Shown: positions 8,528 to 18,640, numbered from the stretch's first letter. The stretch is 64,000 bases of DNA from Mycobacterium botniense (GCF_010723305.1 NZ_BLKW01000002.1:2016853-2080852); one strand, 5' to 3'. Numbers and translations are program-made. The notes: generated from the sequence alone by a model not told the origin.

Positions 8528-9343
8528 GTGGCGATGGCGACTAACGGGCCGGACCGGTGGTCTCCGGGTGTGACGTTCGGGCGCGATCTCGCGGCGCCGA
8601 TGCAAGCCGTCGGTGGTCTGTTCGCAATGGCCGCGGACGCAGTCAAGTTCGCATTTCGCCGGCCGTTTTATTGGCGGGAATTCCTCGAGCAGGCCTGGTT
8701 CGTCGCTCGGGTCTCCCTGGCGCCAACATTGTTGGTGGCCATCCCGTTCACCGTGCTGGTCAGCTTCACACTCAACATTTTGTTGCGCGAACTGGGTGCG
8801 GCCGACCTGTCCGGGGCAGGTGCTGCGTTCGGCGCGGTTACCCAGGTCGGCCCCCTGGTGACCGTCTTGATCGTGGCCGGTGCCGGTGCCACCGCGATGT
8901 GCGCGGACATGGGCTCACGAACCATTCGCGAAGAGATCGACGCCATGGAGGTGCTGGGCATCAACCCAGTACAGCGGTTGGTGACCCCGCGCATGCTGGC
9001 AGCGGGGCTGGTCGCGCTGCTGCTGAACAGTCTGGTGGTCATCATCGGGATTTTGGGCGGCTACACCTTCTCGGTGTTCGTCCAAGATGTCAACCCCGGC
9101 GCGTTCGCCGCCGGTATCACCTTGCTGACCGGAGTGCCCGAGGTGATCATTTCCTGCGTCAAGGCGGCACTGTTCGGCCTGATCGCCGGATTAGTCGCCT
9201 GTTATCGGGGGTTGACGATCACGGGCGGGGGCGCCAAAGCAGTCGGTAACGCGGTCAACGAAACCGTGGTGTATGCGTTCATGGCATTGTTCGTCGTCAA
9301 CGTAGTGGTCACCGCTATCGGTATCCAGATGACGGCCAAATAG
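8528..9343 (+). CDS. yrbEA: YrbE/MlaE-type permease subunit A of a Mce transporter
   Basis: A 271-residue integral membrane protein of the MlaE/YrbE permease family, with about five hydrophobic segments. It carries the conserved cytoplasmic motif EEIDAMEVLGINPVQRLV, the coupling loop expected to contact the MlaF-type ATPase (Mkl). GTG at 8528 or the ATG two codons later could start it. It is the first gene of the yrbE/mce operon, 10 bases before the second permease gene. With YrbEB it forms the inner-membrane channel of the Mce lipid importer. Family certain; the substrate (sterol, fatty acid or other lipid) cannot be deduced. Confidence 0.95.
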   Translation: MAMATNGPDRWSPGVTFGRDLAAPMQAVGGLFAMAADAVKFAFRRPFYWREFLEQAWFVARVSLAPTLLVAIPFTVLVSFTLNILLRELGAADLSGAGAAFGAVTQVGPLVTVLIVAGAGATAMCADMGSRTIREEIDAMEVLGINPVQRLVTPRMLAAGLVALLLNSLVVIIGILGGYTFSVFVQDVNPGAFAAGITLLTGVPEVIISCVKAALFGLIAGLVACYRGLTITGGGAKAVGNAVNETVVYAFMALFVVNVVVTAIGIQMTAK

Positions 9344-9353
9344 GGGACTGTCC

Positions 9354-10211
9354 GTGACGCTTCGAGCCACCTATCCGCGACTGACCCGCGAACTTGAGCG
9401 GCCGTTCACCACCGTGCTGACCACGCTGAACCGCATCGGCGACCACACCCTGTTTTACGGCAAGGCGCTGGCCGGGGCGCCGTTCGCCACCGCCCACTAT
9501 CGGCGGGAAGTGGTGCGGCTGATCGCCGAAATCAGCATGGGCGCAGGCACGTTGGCGATGATCGGCGGAACCGTGGTGATCGTCGGCTTCTTGACGCTGG
9601 CTGCCGGCGGGACGTTGGCGGTCCAGGGCTACAGCTCGCTGGGCAATATCGGTATCGAGGCGTTGACCGGGTTTTTGGCGGCTTTTATCAACGTGCGTAT
9701 CTCCGCCCCGGTGGTCGCCGGCATCGGCCTGGCAGCCACCTTCGGCGCCGGCGTGACCGCCCAGTTGGGCGCCATGCGGATCAACGAGGAAATCGACGCG
9801 CTGGAGTCCATGGCAATTCGCCCGATTTCGTATCTGGTGTCCACCCGCCTGGTGGCGGGGATGATCGCAATCACCCCCCTCTATTCCATCGCGGTCATCT
9901 TGTCATTCGTGGCGAGCCGGGGGGTGACGGTGTTTTTGTTCGGGCAATCCGCCGGCCTCTACGACCACTACTTCAACACCTTCCTCAATCCGATCGATTT
10001 GTTGTGGTCGTTTCTGCAGGCCGTCCTGATGGCACTGACGATTCTGCTGATCCATACCTACTACGGTTATTTCGCCTCGGGTGGACCCAGTGGTGTCGGT
10101 GTCGCGGTAGGTAACGCGGTGCGCACCTCGCTGGTCGTGGTGGTATCGGTGACCTTGCTAGTCTCGCTGTCCATCTATGGCGCCAACGGCAACTTCAACC
10201 TGTCCGGGTGA
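9354..10211 (+). CDS. yrbEB: YrbE/MlaE-type permease subunit B of a Mce transporter
   Basis: A 285-residue polytopic membrane protein paralogous to the preceding gene, with the coupling motif NEEIDALESMAIRPISYLV. The GTG at 9354 follows AGGGGACTG. Its stop is nine bases before the mceA start. It pairs with YrbEA as the permease of the Mce complex. All hydrophobic segments are intact. Confidence 0.95.
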   Translation: MTLRATYPRLTRELERPFTTVLTTLNRIGDHTLFYGKALAGAPFATAHYRREVVRLIAEISMGAGTLAMIGGTVVIVGFLTLAAGGTLAVQGYSSLGNIGIEALTGFLAAFINVRISAPVVAGIGLAATFGAGVTAQLGAMRINEEIDALESMAIRPISYLVSTRLVAGMIAITPLYSIAVILSFVASRGVTVFLFGQSAGLYDHYFNTFLNPIDLLWSFLQAVLMALTILLIHTYYGYFASGGPSGVGVAVGNAVRTSLVVVVSVTLLVSLSIYGANGNFNLSG

Positions 10212-10220
10212 GGAGGCTGG

Positions 10221-11483
10221 GTGACTGGAACGATCGGGCTGAATCCAAGGCCAGTCGGGGGCCAGCAGCGGCCGGCGGCTGTCAGCCCGCGCAGAGGCGC
10301 TCCAGCCTACCTGCGTCCTCTGGCGGGTCTGGCAACGATCGCCGTGATCGCCGGGATTTTCGCCGTGGCCGCGACCCTCTTTCGCGGCGGCTTCACCTCC
10401 ACCGTGCCGGTGACTGTGCTGTCGCCGCGCGCCGGCCTGGTGATGAACCCGGACGCCAAGGTGAAGATGCGCGGTGTGCAGGTGGGCAAGGTTGCCTCGA
10501 TCGAGCCGCTACCCAACGGCCAAGCAGCTCTTCGCCTGGCGATCTATCCGTCGCAGCTGCGTTTCATTCCGGCAAATGTGCTGGTCGACATCACATCGTC
10601 GACGGTTTTCGGAGCCAAGTTTGTCGACCTGGTGCCGCCGGCCGAGCCCTCACCGCAGCATCTGCGCGCCGGAGAGGTGCTCGACACCAAACACGTCATG
10701 GTTGAAATCAACACTGTTTTTCAGCAGTTGACATCCGTACTGTCCAAGATCGAGCCGGAAAAACTGAACGAGACCCTGGGCGCGTTGGCGAAAGCGTTCA
10801 GCGGCCGGGGCGCCAAACTGGGCCAGGCGCTAAGCGACCTGGATTCTTTTCTGGCCACGGTGGATCCCAGCCTTCCCGCCCTCAACCGCGACATCGCGAT
10901 GTCACCGCCGGTGTTCAATGCGTACGCCGACGCGGCACCGGATCTGGTCAAAACTGCCGCCAATGCGACCAAGATCAGCAAGACCATCGTCGATGAGCAA
11001 CGCAACCTGGATGCGTTGCTGGTCAGCGCGATCGGTTTGGCCGACATCGGAAACGACGTGGTGGGCAGCAACCGCAAACCGCTCACCGAGGTCCTGCACC
11101 TGCTGGTGCCCACCACCGATCTGACCAACCAGTACAACAAGGCCCTGAACTGCGGCCTTGCCGGGGTCGGGGTGTTGGCGAAGGGTTTCCCGTTGTATGA
11201 ACCAGGAATCGCGATATCGGCCAGCCTCACGTGGGGCGCCGAGCGCTACCGGTATCCGACGCATTTACCGAAAGTCGCCGCGACGGGCGGCCCACAATGC
11301 CTGGACCTGCCGAGGATTCCGTTCGGCTCCTATGAGCCGTACGTGGTCGCCGATGTCGGCGCGAACCCTTGGGAATACGGGAACCAGCAGCTGCTGATCA
11401 ACTCTGACCTTCTCAAACAGCTGCTCTACGGTCCGATCGCTGGTCCACCGCGCAACTCCGCCCAGATCGGAGAGCCCGGATGA
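10221..11483 (+). CDS. mceA: Mce family protein A
   Basis: A 420-residue MlaD/Mce protein starting at GTG 10221 behind GAGGAGG. One N-terminal transmembrane anchor (about residues 33-55) is followed by the Mce domain (about 60-140; LSPRAGLVMNPDAKVKMRGV and VGKVASIEPL) and a long helical region that in known Mce structures forms the hydrophobic tunnel across the periplasm. The C-terminus is short and not proline-rich. The A protein normally opens the six-protein Mce set. Downstream mceB starts inside its stop codon region (ATGA). Confidence 0.94.
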   Translation: MTGTIGLNPRPVGGQQRPAAVSPRRGAPAYLRPLAGLATIAVIAGIFAVAATLFRGGFTSTVPVTVLSPRAGLVMNPDAKVKMRGVQVGKVASIEPLPNGQAALRLAIYPSQLRFIPANVLVDITSSTVFGAKFVDLVPPAEPSPQHLRAGEVLDTKHVMVEINTVFQQLTSVLSKIEPEKLNETLGALAKAFSGRGAKLGQALSDLDSFLATVDPSLPALNRDIAMSPPVFNAYADAAPDLVKTAANATKISKTIVDEQRNLDALLVSAIGLADIGNDVVGSNRKPLTEVLHLLVPTTDLTNQYNKALNCGLAGVGVLAKGFPLYEPGIAISASLTWGAERYRYPTHLPKVAATGGPQCLDLPRIPFGSYEPYVVADVGANPWEYGNQQLLINSDLLKQLLYGPIAGPPRNSAQIGEPG

Positions 11484-12508
11484 TGGGCTCAATGCGCGCG
11501 ACGCTGATCAAGTTCGGAGTCTTCGCCATCGTGATGGCGGTACTGACCGCGTTTTTGTTCTTCATCTTCGGCCAGTACCGCACCGGTGCGACAACCGGGT
11601 ATTCCGCGGTTTTCAATGATGTTTCGCGGCTTAAGTCTGGAGATTCGGTGCGGGTCGCGGGCATCCGGGTGGGAACCGTCAACGGTGTCTCGCTGCGCCC
11701 CGACAAAAAGGTTGTGGTCAAATTCGACGCCGACCGCAGCATCGTGCTCACTGATGGCACCAGGGCGGCAGTTCGCTACCTCAACCTGGTCGGGGATCGC
11801 TACCTTGAACTCCTCGACGGCCCGGGATCAACCAAGCGGCTGTCGGCCGGGGGGCAGATTCCGGTGGACCACACCTCCCCGGCGCTCGACCTCGACCTGT
11901 TGCTCGGCGGGCTGAAACCTGTGATCCAGGGCCTGAATGCGCACGATGTCAATGCGCTCTCATCAGCGCTGCTGCAGGTCTTCCAGGGCCAGGGCGGAAC
12001 TCTCGAGTCGTTGTTCGCCAAAACAGCATCGTTCTCGAACGCGTTGGCCGACAACGACCAAACCGTACAACAACTCATCGACAACCTGAACGCCGTAGTG
12101 GCCACACTGTCGAAGGACGGTGAGAAGTTCTCGGGTGCGATCGATCGCCTCGAGCGGCTTATCGGCGGGTTATCGGAAGACCGCGATTCTATCGGCGCTG
12201 CTATCGACGCGCTGAGCCGGGGAGCAGCGTCACTGGCGGATCTGCTGTCTAGCGCACGGCCGCCGCTGGCGGGCACGGTCGAGCAGCTGAGCCGGTTGGC
12301 CCCGCTGCTCGATCAGGATAAAGACCGCCTCGACGCCGCTGTCCAAAAAGCGCCGAAGAACTACCGCAAACTGGTCCGGCTGGGTGTATTCGGCGCCACC
12401 ATCCCCTACTACGTCTGCGGGTTGTGGATCCGGGGCACGGATCTGCAAGGCAAGACAGTGGTTGCGCCGTGGTTCAAGTCAGAGGCCGGAAGGTGCAAGG
12501 AACCCTGA
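11480..12508 (+). CDS. mceB: Mce family protein B
   Basis: A 342-residue Mce protein. The N-terminal membrane helix (about 8-30, FAIVMAVLTAFLFFIFGQY) precedes the Mce domain with VRVAGIRVGTVNGVSL, then the coiled and helical region. The start overlaps the mceA stop, and its stop TGA overlaps the next ATG by one base. It is one of six different subunits expected to form the heterohexameric Mce channel. The C-terminal CGLWIRGTDLQGK resembles other MceB proteins. Confidence 0.94.
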   Translation: MMGSMRATLIKFGVFAIVMAVLTAFLFFIFGQYRTGATTGYSAVFNDVSRLKSGDSVRVAGIRVGTVNGVSLRPDKKVVVKFDADRSIVLTDGTRAAVRYLNLVGDRYLELLDGPGSTKRLSAGGQIPVDHTSPALDLDLLLGGLKPVIQGLNAHDVNALSSALLQVFQGQGGTLESLFAKTASFSNALADNDQTVQQLIDNLNAVVATLSKDGEKFSGAIDRLERLIGGLSEDRDSIGAAIDALSRGAASLADLLSSARPPLAGTVEQLSRLAPLLDQDKDRLDAAVQKAPKNYRKLVRLGVFGATIPYYVCGLWIRGTDLQGKTVVAPWFKSEAGRCKEP

Positions 12509-13626
12509 TGTTGAAGTATCGCGGAGCTGGTCTGATCAAGGCGGGGTTCATCGGCGCTGTGCTGGCCGTGTTGATCATCTTGGTCGGACTGTCGCCCCAG
12601 CAACTGATTTCGTGGGCGACAGCGGTGCGCTACCAGGCGTTGTTCACCGAAGCCGGCGGACTCGCGGCGGGCAACGACGTCACGGTCTCGGGGATCAAGG
12701 TTGGCACGGTGTCGAAGGTATCGCTTCGCAACGGCGACGCTTTGGTGACGTTCAGCCTCAACGGAAAAGTGCAGCTCGGCTCTGACACCACCGCGCACAT
12801 CCGCACCGGCACGCTGTTGGGCGAGCGGGTGCTGACCTTGGAGTCGGCCGGCGGCGGGACCATGCATCCGATGGAGGTCATTCCGATCTCACGGACCTCC
12901 TCGCCGTATTCCCTGACCGAGGCGGTCAGCGATTTCACCACCTACGCCGCCGATACCAACACCGCGACGCTCAACCAGTCGCTGGACACGCTGTCGGCGA
13001 CGCTCAACCAGATCGCACCGCAACTGGGGCCGACCTTTGACGCGCTGACACGGTTATCGCGAACCCTCAACGGCCGCAACAAGACGCTGGGCGACTTGTT
13101 CAAAAGCGCAGCCGATGTCAGCGGAGTTCTCTCCGAACGCAGCCAGCAAGTCAACAAGCTGATCCTCAACTCCGACGACCTGCTGCAGGTCCTGGTGGCG
13201 CGCCGCCAGGAGATCGTCGCGCTGCTGGCCAGCACGTCGGCAGTGGCTAAGCAGCTGTCGGGGTTGGTGCACGACAACGAAAGCAAACTCGCGCCGACGC
13301 TGGAGAAGCTGAATTCGGTGATCGCGATGCTGGAGAAGAACCGCGACAATATCGGCCAAGCGCTGCCGGCACTTGCGAAATATGAGATCACGGTGGGCGA
13401 GGCCGTCGCCAGCGGCTTCTACTACCAAGCATTCGTGCCCAACTTCCTCATCCCGCAACTTTTTCAGCCGTTCCTGGACTACCTGTGGGGTTTCCGCACC
13501 TTCGACACAGCTCGCGGACCCGGCTTCCCCTCGCCGGTACCACGGGAATTGGTCCCCTGGCCGTACAACGCTATTCCGCCGTGTCCTGGCTGTACGTTGG
13601 GCGGAAGGATCGGAGGATCACAATGA
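12508..13626 (+). CDS. mceC: Mce family protein C
   Basis: A 372-residue Mce protein. The start is set at ATG 12508, overlapping the mceB stop, because the membrane anchor (about 10-30) then begins at the expected distance; the frame stays open 84 bases upstream inside mceB. The Mce domain has VTVSGIKVGTVSKVSL. A long helical segment follows, and the end (VPWPYNAIPPCPGC) is Cys- and Pro-containing. Start and stop both overlap the neighbours, so translation is coupled. Confidence 0.94.
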   Translation: MLKYRGAGLIKAGFIGAVLAVLIILVGLSPQQLISWATAVRYQALFTEAGGLAAGNDVTVSGIKVGTVSKVSLRNGDALVTFSLNGKVQLGSDTTAHIRTGTLLGERVLTLESAGGGTMHPMEVIPISRTSSPYSLTEAVSDFTTYAADTNTATLNQSLDTLSATLNQIAPQLGPTFDALTRLSRTLNGRNKTLGDLFKSAADVSGVLSERSQQVNKLILNSDDLLQVLVARRQEIVALLASTSAVAKQLSGLVHDNESKLAPTLEKLNSVIAMLEKNRDNIGQALPALAKYEITVGEAVASGFYYQAFVPNFLIPQLFQPFLDYLWGFRTFDTARGPGFPSPVPRELVPWPYNAIPPCPGCTLGGRIGGSQ

Positions 13627-15026
13627 TCCCGCGCACCAGGCTGGCGGCCGTGCTGGCGATCACGTTGGCGGGCCTCGTCGTTGCCGGCGCGGTATTGACC
13701 ATCCGGGACGTGTTTTTGCGCCCGCAGACCATCACCGCCTACTTCACCACAGCGACCGCGATCTACCCCGGCGATGAGGTGCGGGTCTCCGGTGTCAAGG
13801 TCGGCACGATCAAGTCGATTCAGCCGCAGGGTACGCAGGCCAAGGTGACCCTCGAGGTCGAACGCGGCGTGCCCATTCCGGCGGACGCGAAAGCAGTGAT
13901 CGTCGCCCAGAATCTGGTGGCGGCGCGTTATGTCCAGCTTACTCCCGCCTATCGGTCGAGCGGCCCCATCATGCCCGACGGCGCGGTGATACCGGTGGAA
14001 CGCACGGCCGTGCCCGTCGAGTGGGATGAAGTGAAAACCCAGTTGATGCGGTTGGCAACGGATCTGGGGCCCAACAGTCAGGTGTCGACGCCCTCGGTGG
14101 CGCGGTTCATCGACACGGCCGCAAACGCACTCGAAGGCAACGGCGACAAACTCCGGCAGACGCTGGCCCAACTGTCCGGGGTGGGAAGGATTCTCGCCGA
14201 GGGCAGTGGCAACGTCGTCGACATCATCAAAAACCTGCAAACCTTTGTCACCGCGCTGCGCGACAGCAACGTTGAGATCGTGCGGTTCAACGACCGGCTG
14301 GCCACCCTCACCAGCGTGGTCAATGACAGCCGATCCGAGCTGGACGCGGCGCTGAACGAGCTGTCCACGGCCGTCGGCGAAGTGCAGCGATTCATCGCCG
14401 GCACCCGCGACCGGACCAGCGAGCAGATCCAGCGGTTGGCCAATGTCACCCAGACGCTGGCCGATCAGCACATGGCATTGGAAAACGTTCTGCACGTCGC
14501 ACCGAATGCGCTCGCGAACTTCTACAGCGACTACAACCCCGATACCGGGACCGTCGTGGGCGGCTTCGGGATAATAGATTTCGCCAATCCAGTGGCCTCG
14601 GGTTTAATGGTGCCGCTGCCCATTCCCGGCTGCACGCAAGTCGCCACCGTCGAAAACGTGACCGCGGTCGAAACGGGCAAACTGTGCGCCCTGTTCCTCG
14701 GTCCCGGGTTGCGGCTGCTCAACTTCAACAATCTGCCGTTCCCCATCAGCCCGTTTCTGCAGCCGTCGGCCCACCCGGAAAACATCATCTACACCGAGCC
14801 GCGGCTGGCGCCCGGTGGTGAGGGCCCCAAACCCGGACCGCCCGAGATGCCGCCCGCGGTGTCGGCATATACCGGACTGCCGGGTGATCCGGTGGGACCG
14901 CCGGGGGCGGTGCCGCCGGCGCGGATACCGGGCGCAGCGATGCCGCTGCCGCCGCCGCCGACCACGCCCGCGCCGCCGCCGAGTTTGCCGGGCATGCTGC
15001 TGCCGGCCGAAGGACCGCAACCATGA
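13623..15026 (+). CDS. mceD: Mce family protein D
   Basis: A 467-residue Mce protein. ATG 13623 overlaps the mceC stop (ATGA) and places the hydrophobic anchor (about 8-28) at the N-terminus. The Mce domain contains VRVSGVKVGTIKSIQP. The tunnel-forming helical region is followed by a proline-rich tail of about 60 residues (runs of P with A/L near the end), a common feature of MceD and MceF proteins that may extend through the cell wall. Its stop overlaps the mceE start. Confidence 0.94.
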   Translation: MIPRTRLAAVLAITLAGLVVAGAVLTIRDVFLRPQTITAYFTTATAIYPGDEVRVSGVKVGTIKSIQPQGTQAKVTLEVERGVPIPADAKAVIVAQNLVAARYVQLTPAYRSSGPIMPDGAVIPVERTAVPVEWDEVKTQLMRLATDLGPNSQVSTPSVARFIDTAANALEGNGDKLRQTLAQLSGVGRILAEGSGNVVDIIKNLQTFVTALRDSNVEIVRFNDRLATLTSVVNDSRSELDAALNELSTAVGEVQRFIAGTRDRTSEQIQRLANVTQTLADQHMALENVLHVAPNALANFYSDYNPDTGTVVGGFGIIDFANPVASGLMVPLPIPGCTQVATVENVTAVETGKLCALFLGPGLRLLNFNNLPFPISPFLQPSAHPENIIYTEPRLAPGGEGPKPGPPEMPPAVSAYTGLPGDPVGPPGAVPPARIPGAAMPLPPPPTTPAPPPSLPGMLLPAEGPQP

Positions 15027-16330
15027 CCGCCCGGGCCGCCGTTCGGCGGGCGCTGGCCATCGGCGCCTGCGTCGTGCTCGGCACGAGTGGATGCGCTTTC
15101 CACGGTCTGAACTCGCTACCGTTGCCCGGCGCGGTCGGACGCGGGCCCGGAGCTGACATCTACCATGTCGAGATCGCGAACGTCGGCACGCTGGAATCGA
15201 ATTCACCGGTCCTGATGGATGACGTCGTGGTCGGCAGCGTCGGCCCGATGAGGGTGAAAGGCTGGCACGCCGACGTCGAGATTTCGGTGAAGCATAACGT
15301 CGTTGTCCCCGCTAATGCGGTGGCCAGCGTCGGCCAGACCAGCCTGTTGGGGTCGATGCATCTGGAGCTGAATCCGCCGCTGGGCCAGCCCGCGCGCGGA
15401 CGGCTGCGACCGGGTGCCACCATCCCGCTGAACCGCTCATCGACTTATCCGTCAACAGAGCAAACGCTGTCGTCGCTGGCGGTCGTGATCAACGGCGGAG
15501 GACTGGGCCAGATCGGCGAAATCATCCACAACTTCAACGCCGCCTTGTCCGGGCGGGAGGGTGCCGTGCGTGACCTGATTACCCGCCTGGACACGTTCGT
15601 GGGCACCCTCGACCAGCAGCGCGACAACATCGTCGCGTCCATCCAAGCGCTGAACCGGCTTTCGGCCACATTCGCCGGACAGCGCGACGTCCTCGCGCAG
15701 GCGCTGCGCAAGATCCCACCCGCGTTGGACGTGCTGATTAGAGAGCGGCCGCGCCTGACGACGGCCCTGGACAAACTTCGCGTCTTCAGCGACACCGCCA
15801 CCAAGCTTGTCAACGACACCCAGGCCGACTTGGTGCGGAACCTGAAGAATCTGGAGCCGACTATCCGTGCGCTGGCTGATCTCGGGCCGGATATCGACGC
15901 CGAACTGGCGTACTTGCCGACATTTCCATTCCCCCAGAGTTTCATCGACCGCGGGGTTCGCGGCGACTACTTCAACCTGTTTGCGCATTTGGACCTGACA
16001 ATTCCGCGGCTCAAGCGAGGGCTGCTCTTGGGGACCCACTGGGGGCAAATACGTGCCGAGGAGCCGCCGGCACCCGGAGACCCGTATTGGTTGAACTACA
16101 CACTGGATCCGCTGCATGCGGGCGTGACACCGCAGCTCCCCGGGCCGCCACCCGCGAGTGCCCAGCCGCCGCCGCCCGGGGCTGCGCCGTCGCTACCTGG
16201 TCCGCCGCCGGCCGGAGCAGTACCGCCGCTGCCCGGTGCGGGTCTGGCTGAAACGCCTTCGCCACCAGCCGATCACGGCCCGCCGCCCGGTCCGCCACCG
16301 GCGGCCCCTCTCAACGGAGGGGGTGGCTGA
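15023..16330 (+). CDS. mceE: Mce family lipoprotein E
   Basis: A 435-residue Mce protein with a lipoprotein signal: basic N-terminus, hydrophobic stretch and a lipobox LGTSGC with the acylated Cys at residue 24. In all mycobacterial mce operons the E gene encodes the lipoprotein (LprN/LprK type). The Mce domain (VLMDDVVVGSVGPMRV) and the helical region follow, then a proline-rich C-terminus (from about 355). The start overlaps mceD, and the terminal TGA shares a base with the mceF ATG. Other mce operons place it as one of six channel subunits. Confidence 0.95.
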   Translation: MTARAAVRRALAIGACVVLGTSGCAFHGLNSLPLPGAVGRGPGADIYHVEIANVGTLESNSPVLMDDVVVGSVGPMRVKGWHADVEISVKHNVVVPANAVASVGQTSLLGSMHLELNPPLGQPARGRLRPGATIPLNRSSTYPSTEQTLSSLAVVINGGGLGQIGEIIHNFNAALSGREGAVRDLITRLDTFVGTLDQQRDNIVASIQALNRLSATFAGQRDVLAQALRKIPPALDVLIRERPRLTTALDKLRVFSDTATKLVNDTQADLVRNLKNLEPTIRALADLGPDIDAELAYLPTFPFPQSFIDRGVRGDYFNLFAHLDLTIPRLKRGLLLGTHWGQIRAEEPPAPGDPYWLNYTLDPLHAGVTPQLPGPPPASAQPPPPGAAPSLPGPPPAGAVPPLPGAGLAETPSPPADHGPPPGPPPAAPLNGGGG

Positions 16331-18063
16331 TGCTGAGCCGCTTTGTCCGGATTCAGCTGGCGATCTTCACGTTCGTGGGGATCGTTGGTGTGATCGCGAT
16401 GGCCCTCGTCTATATCCAGGTACCGACCTTGCTGGGCATCGGGCGCATGACAGTGACCCTTGAGCTACCGGCCTCAGGGGGCCTGTACCGGTTTTCCAAC
16501 GTAACCTACCGGGGTGTGCCGGTGGGGAAAGTCACTGCGGTGGGGCTGACACCCCACGGCACGAAAGCCACGCTGTCCCTGGCCACCTCACCCAAGATTC
16601 CGGCGGACTTGCGAGCAGAGGTGCGCAGTATCTCGGCGGTCGGCGAACAGTACGTCGACTTGCGGCCGCGAACCGACGGCCCGCCTTACCTGCGCGACGG
16701 TTCGGTCATACCCATGCGCGACGCCACGATCCCGCAACCGGTCGGGCCCATGCTCGATCAGGTCAGCGCCTTGATCAACAGCATTCCCGGGAACAAACTC
16801 AACCGATTGCTTGATGAGTCGTTCCACGGCTTCAACGGGTCCGGTTTCGACCTGGGATCACTGTTCGACTCGTCGGCCACCGTCTCCCGCGACGCCAACA
16901 GTGTCGCCAACCGGACCCGTGGCCTCGTCGACGACACCGGCCCGCTGCTGGATTCACAAGCACGCACCACCGACGCGATCAGAACCTGGGCGCGCAGCCT
17001 CGCCGGGATCTCGGATGTGCTGGTGACCGACGATTCGCGGGTGCGCACCCTGTTGCAGAACGGACCCGAAGCCGCCAACGAGGCGTCGCGGCTGCTCGAG
17101 CAGGTCAAACCGACGCTGCCGGTGCTGCTGGCCAACCTCACCACCATCGGCCAGATCGGCGTGACATATCACCCCTCGTTGGAGCAGTTGCTGGTGCTGC
17201 TGCCACCGATTGTTGCCGCACTGCAAACAGCCAATCCGCCCAATCATTCGGACGGTTTGGCTGAAGGTGACTTCGCCCTCACGATCGACGACCCGCCGAT
17301 CTGCACGGTCGGCTTCCTGCCGCCCAGCCAATGGCGATCCCCGGCCGACGAAAGTGATATCGATACACCCGACGGGCTGTACTGCAAACTGCCGCAGGAT
17401 TCGCCGATCGCCGTTCGCGGCGCCCGCAACTATCCGTGCATGGGCCATCCCGGCAAACGCGCTCCCACGGTCGAAATCTGCAATAGCGACAAGCCATACG
17501 AGCCGCTGGCGATGAGGCAGCACACGCTGGGCCCCTACCCGTTGGATCCAAACCTGCTCGCCCAGGGCATCCCGCCCGATGACCGGGTCACCTTCGGTGA
17601 CAGGATCTTCGCCCCGAAGGAGGGAACGCCGCTGCCGCCGGGGGCGGTCCCACGGGGAACACCGCCGGGGCCCAGAGGAGAATACGGGCCGCCGGGACCG
17701 GGGCACGCCGCACCGCCGGCGCCGTCGTCCACACCGCCACCGGCGGCCACCATGTCACCGCTGTCGGCCGACCTTGCGTCCATCGCGCCACTCGACGTAC
17801 CCGCCCCAGGTGAGATTCCGTCACCGCCACCGGTGCCCGCACCGCCGCCGGTTGCCACGGCACCCGACACGGTCACTGGTGCACGGCCGCAGGCGGCTCC
17901 AAGCTCGTTCGGGACCAAGGCATCCGGACCGTTGGTTGCGATCGCCCAGTACGACCCGCGCACTGGGCGATACGTCGGCCCCGATGGCCGCTTATACCAG
18001 CAGTCAGACCTGGCGCACCCGGGGTCGGCCAAAAGATGGCAAGACCTGATGCTGCCCGCCTGA
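16330..18063 (+). CDS. mceF: Mce family protein F with proline-rich tail
   Basis: A 577-residue Mce protein, the last of the operon. The N-terminal membrane anchor (about 8-28) and Mce domain (YRGVPVGKVTAVGL) are followed by the helical region and then a segment with Cys-containing loops (DGLYCKLPQD, YPCMGHPGKR) typical of MceF. The final 150 residues are very rich in Pro and Ala and end in a short ordered motif with YDPRTGRYVGPDGRLY. It is convergent with the secreted-protein gene. The gene is intact, so the whole yrbEA-mceF unit is full length. Confidence 0.94.
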   Translation: MLSRFVRIQLAIFTFVGIVGVIAMALVYIQVPTLLGIGRMTVTLELPASGGLYRFSNVTYRGVPVGKVTAVGLTPHGTKATLSLATSPKIPADLRAEVRSISAVGEQYVDLRPRTDGPPYLRDGSVIPMRDATIPQPVGPMLDQVSALINSIPGNKLNRLLDESFHGFNGSGFDLGSLFDSSATVSRDANSVANRTRGLVDDTGPLLDSQARTTDAIRTWARSLAGISDVLVTDDSRVRTLLQNGPEAANEASRLLEQVKPTLPVLLANLTTIGQIGVTYHPSLEQLLVLLPPIVAALQTANPPNHSDGLAEGDFALTIDDPPICTVGFLPPSQWRSPADESDIDTPDGLYCKLPQDSPIAVRGARNYPCMGHPGKRAPTVEICNSDKPYEPLAMRQHTLGPYPLDPNLLAQGIPPDDRVTFGDRIFAPKEGTPLPPGAVPRGTPPGPRGEYGPPGPGHAAPPAPSSTPPPAATMSPLSADLASIAPLDVPAPGEIPSPPPVPAPPPVATAPDTVTGARPQAAPSSFGTKASGPLVAIAQYDPRTGRYVGPDGRLYQQSDLAHPGSAKRWQDLMLPA

Positions 18064-18118
18064 ACCCGATTGGGAGCGCCGGCGCCCAGCTGGATCCGGG
18101 GGAGCTACGAGCGGCCGA

Positions 18119-18640
18119 TCACCCGATCTTGTCTAGACGGAACGGGAGCTCGACGGTGAGCCACTTGTTTTGCCCGCAGGCACCGCTCGGTCCAACCGTC
18201 TTGTCCTTACCCGCGAGCGTCGGCGAGCCGATCTGCGCTTCAGCGTTGGAGTTCACCGGAATGAAGTAGAACGTCTGCTTCCCGGTGTAACTGGTGCCGT
18301 CCGGGCACGTTTCCCAGTTGGGCACATCGCGTTTCACATACCAGAGGGCTCCGTCATGCGTATATATCGGAGCGCTCCAACCCTGGTCGCTGGTCACCGT
18401 GCCGGTGCATTCCTCGAATGTTGTGCATGAGGAACTGATCGTCCATATGCTGGTGACTGTTGCTTCGTTGTGGAATTGGTCATTGGTCTTGGCCCAATCG
18501 CCGATGGATGTGGCGCGGTACGTGCCGTTGAGCGCCACGTCCTCCTTGGTGGTCGCCCGGGCCGTCGACGCCATGCCGAAGACGCCGAAGACAGTGCCAA
18601 CCAACACCATTGCGGTGGCGACCGTTCCCGTCGAACGCAT
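18119..18640 (-). CDS. secreted protein of unknown function
   Basis: A 173-residue protein. The ATG at 18640 follows a GAGGAG Shine-Dalgarno; the open frame upstream lacks a better site. A signal peptide is evident (hydrophobic stretch about 7-24, cleavage after ARA), then a mature domain with four Cys. These include a pair in SSCTTFEEC that may form a disulfide. The mature part has many Thr and Trp (NGTYRATSIGDWAKTNDQFH). Proteins of this type are found in mycobacteria, but I do not recognise a function. It lies directly after mceF on the other strand, next to Mce-associated membrane genes. Confidence 0.8.
   Translation of the reverse strand: MRSTGTVATAMVLVGTVFGVFGMASTARATTKEDVALNGTYRATSIGDWAKTNDQFHNEATVTSIWTISSSCTTFEECTGTVTSDQGWSAPIYTHDGALWYVKRDVPNWETCPDGTSYTGKQTFYFIPVNSNAEAQIGSPTLAGKDKTVGPSGACGQNKWLTVELPFRLDKIG

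Noticed and set aside
13479..14495. 338-codon open frame on the minus strand
   Set aside because: Antisense to mceD; no motif and no ribosome site.
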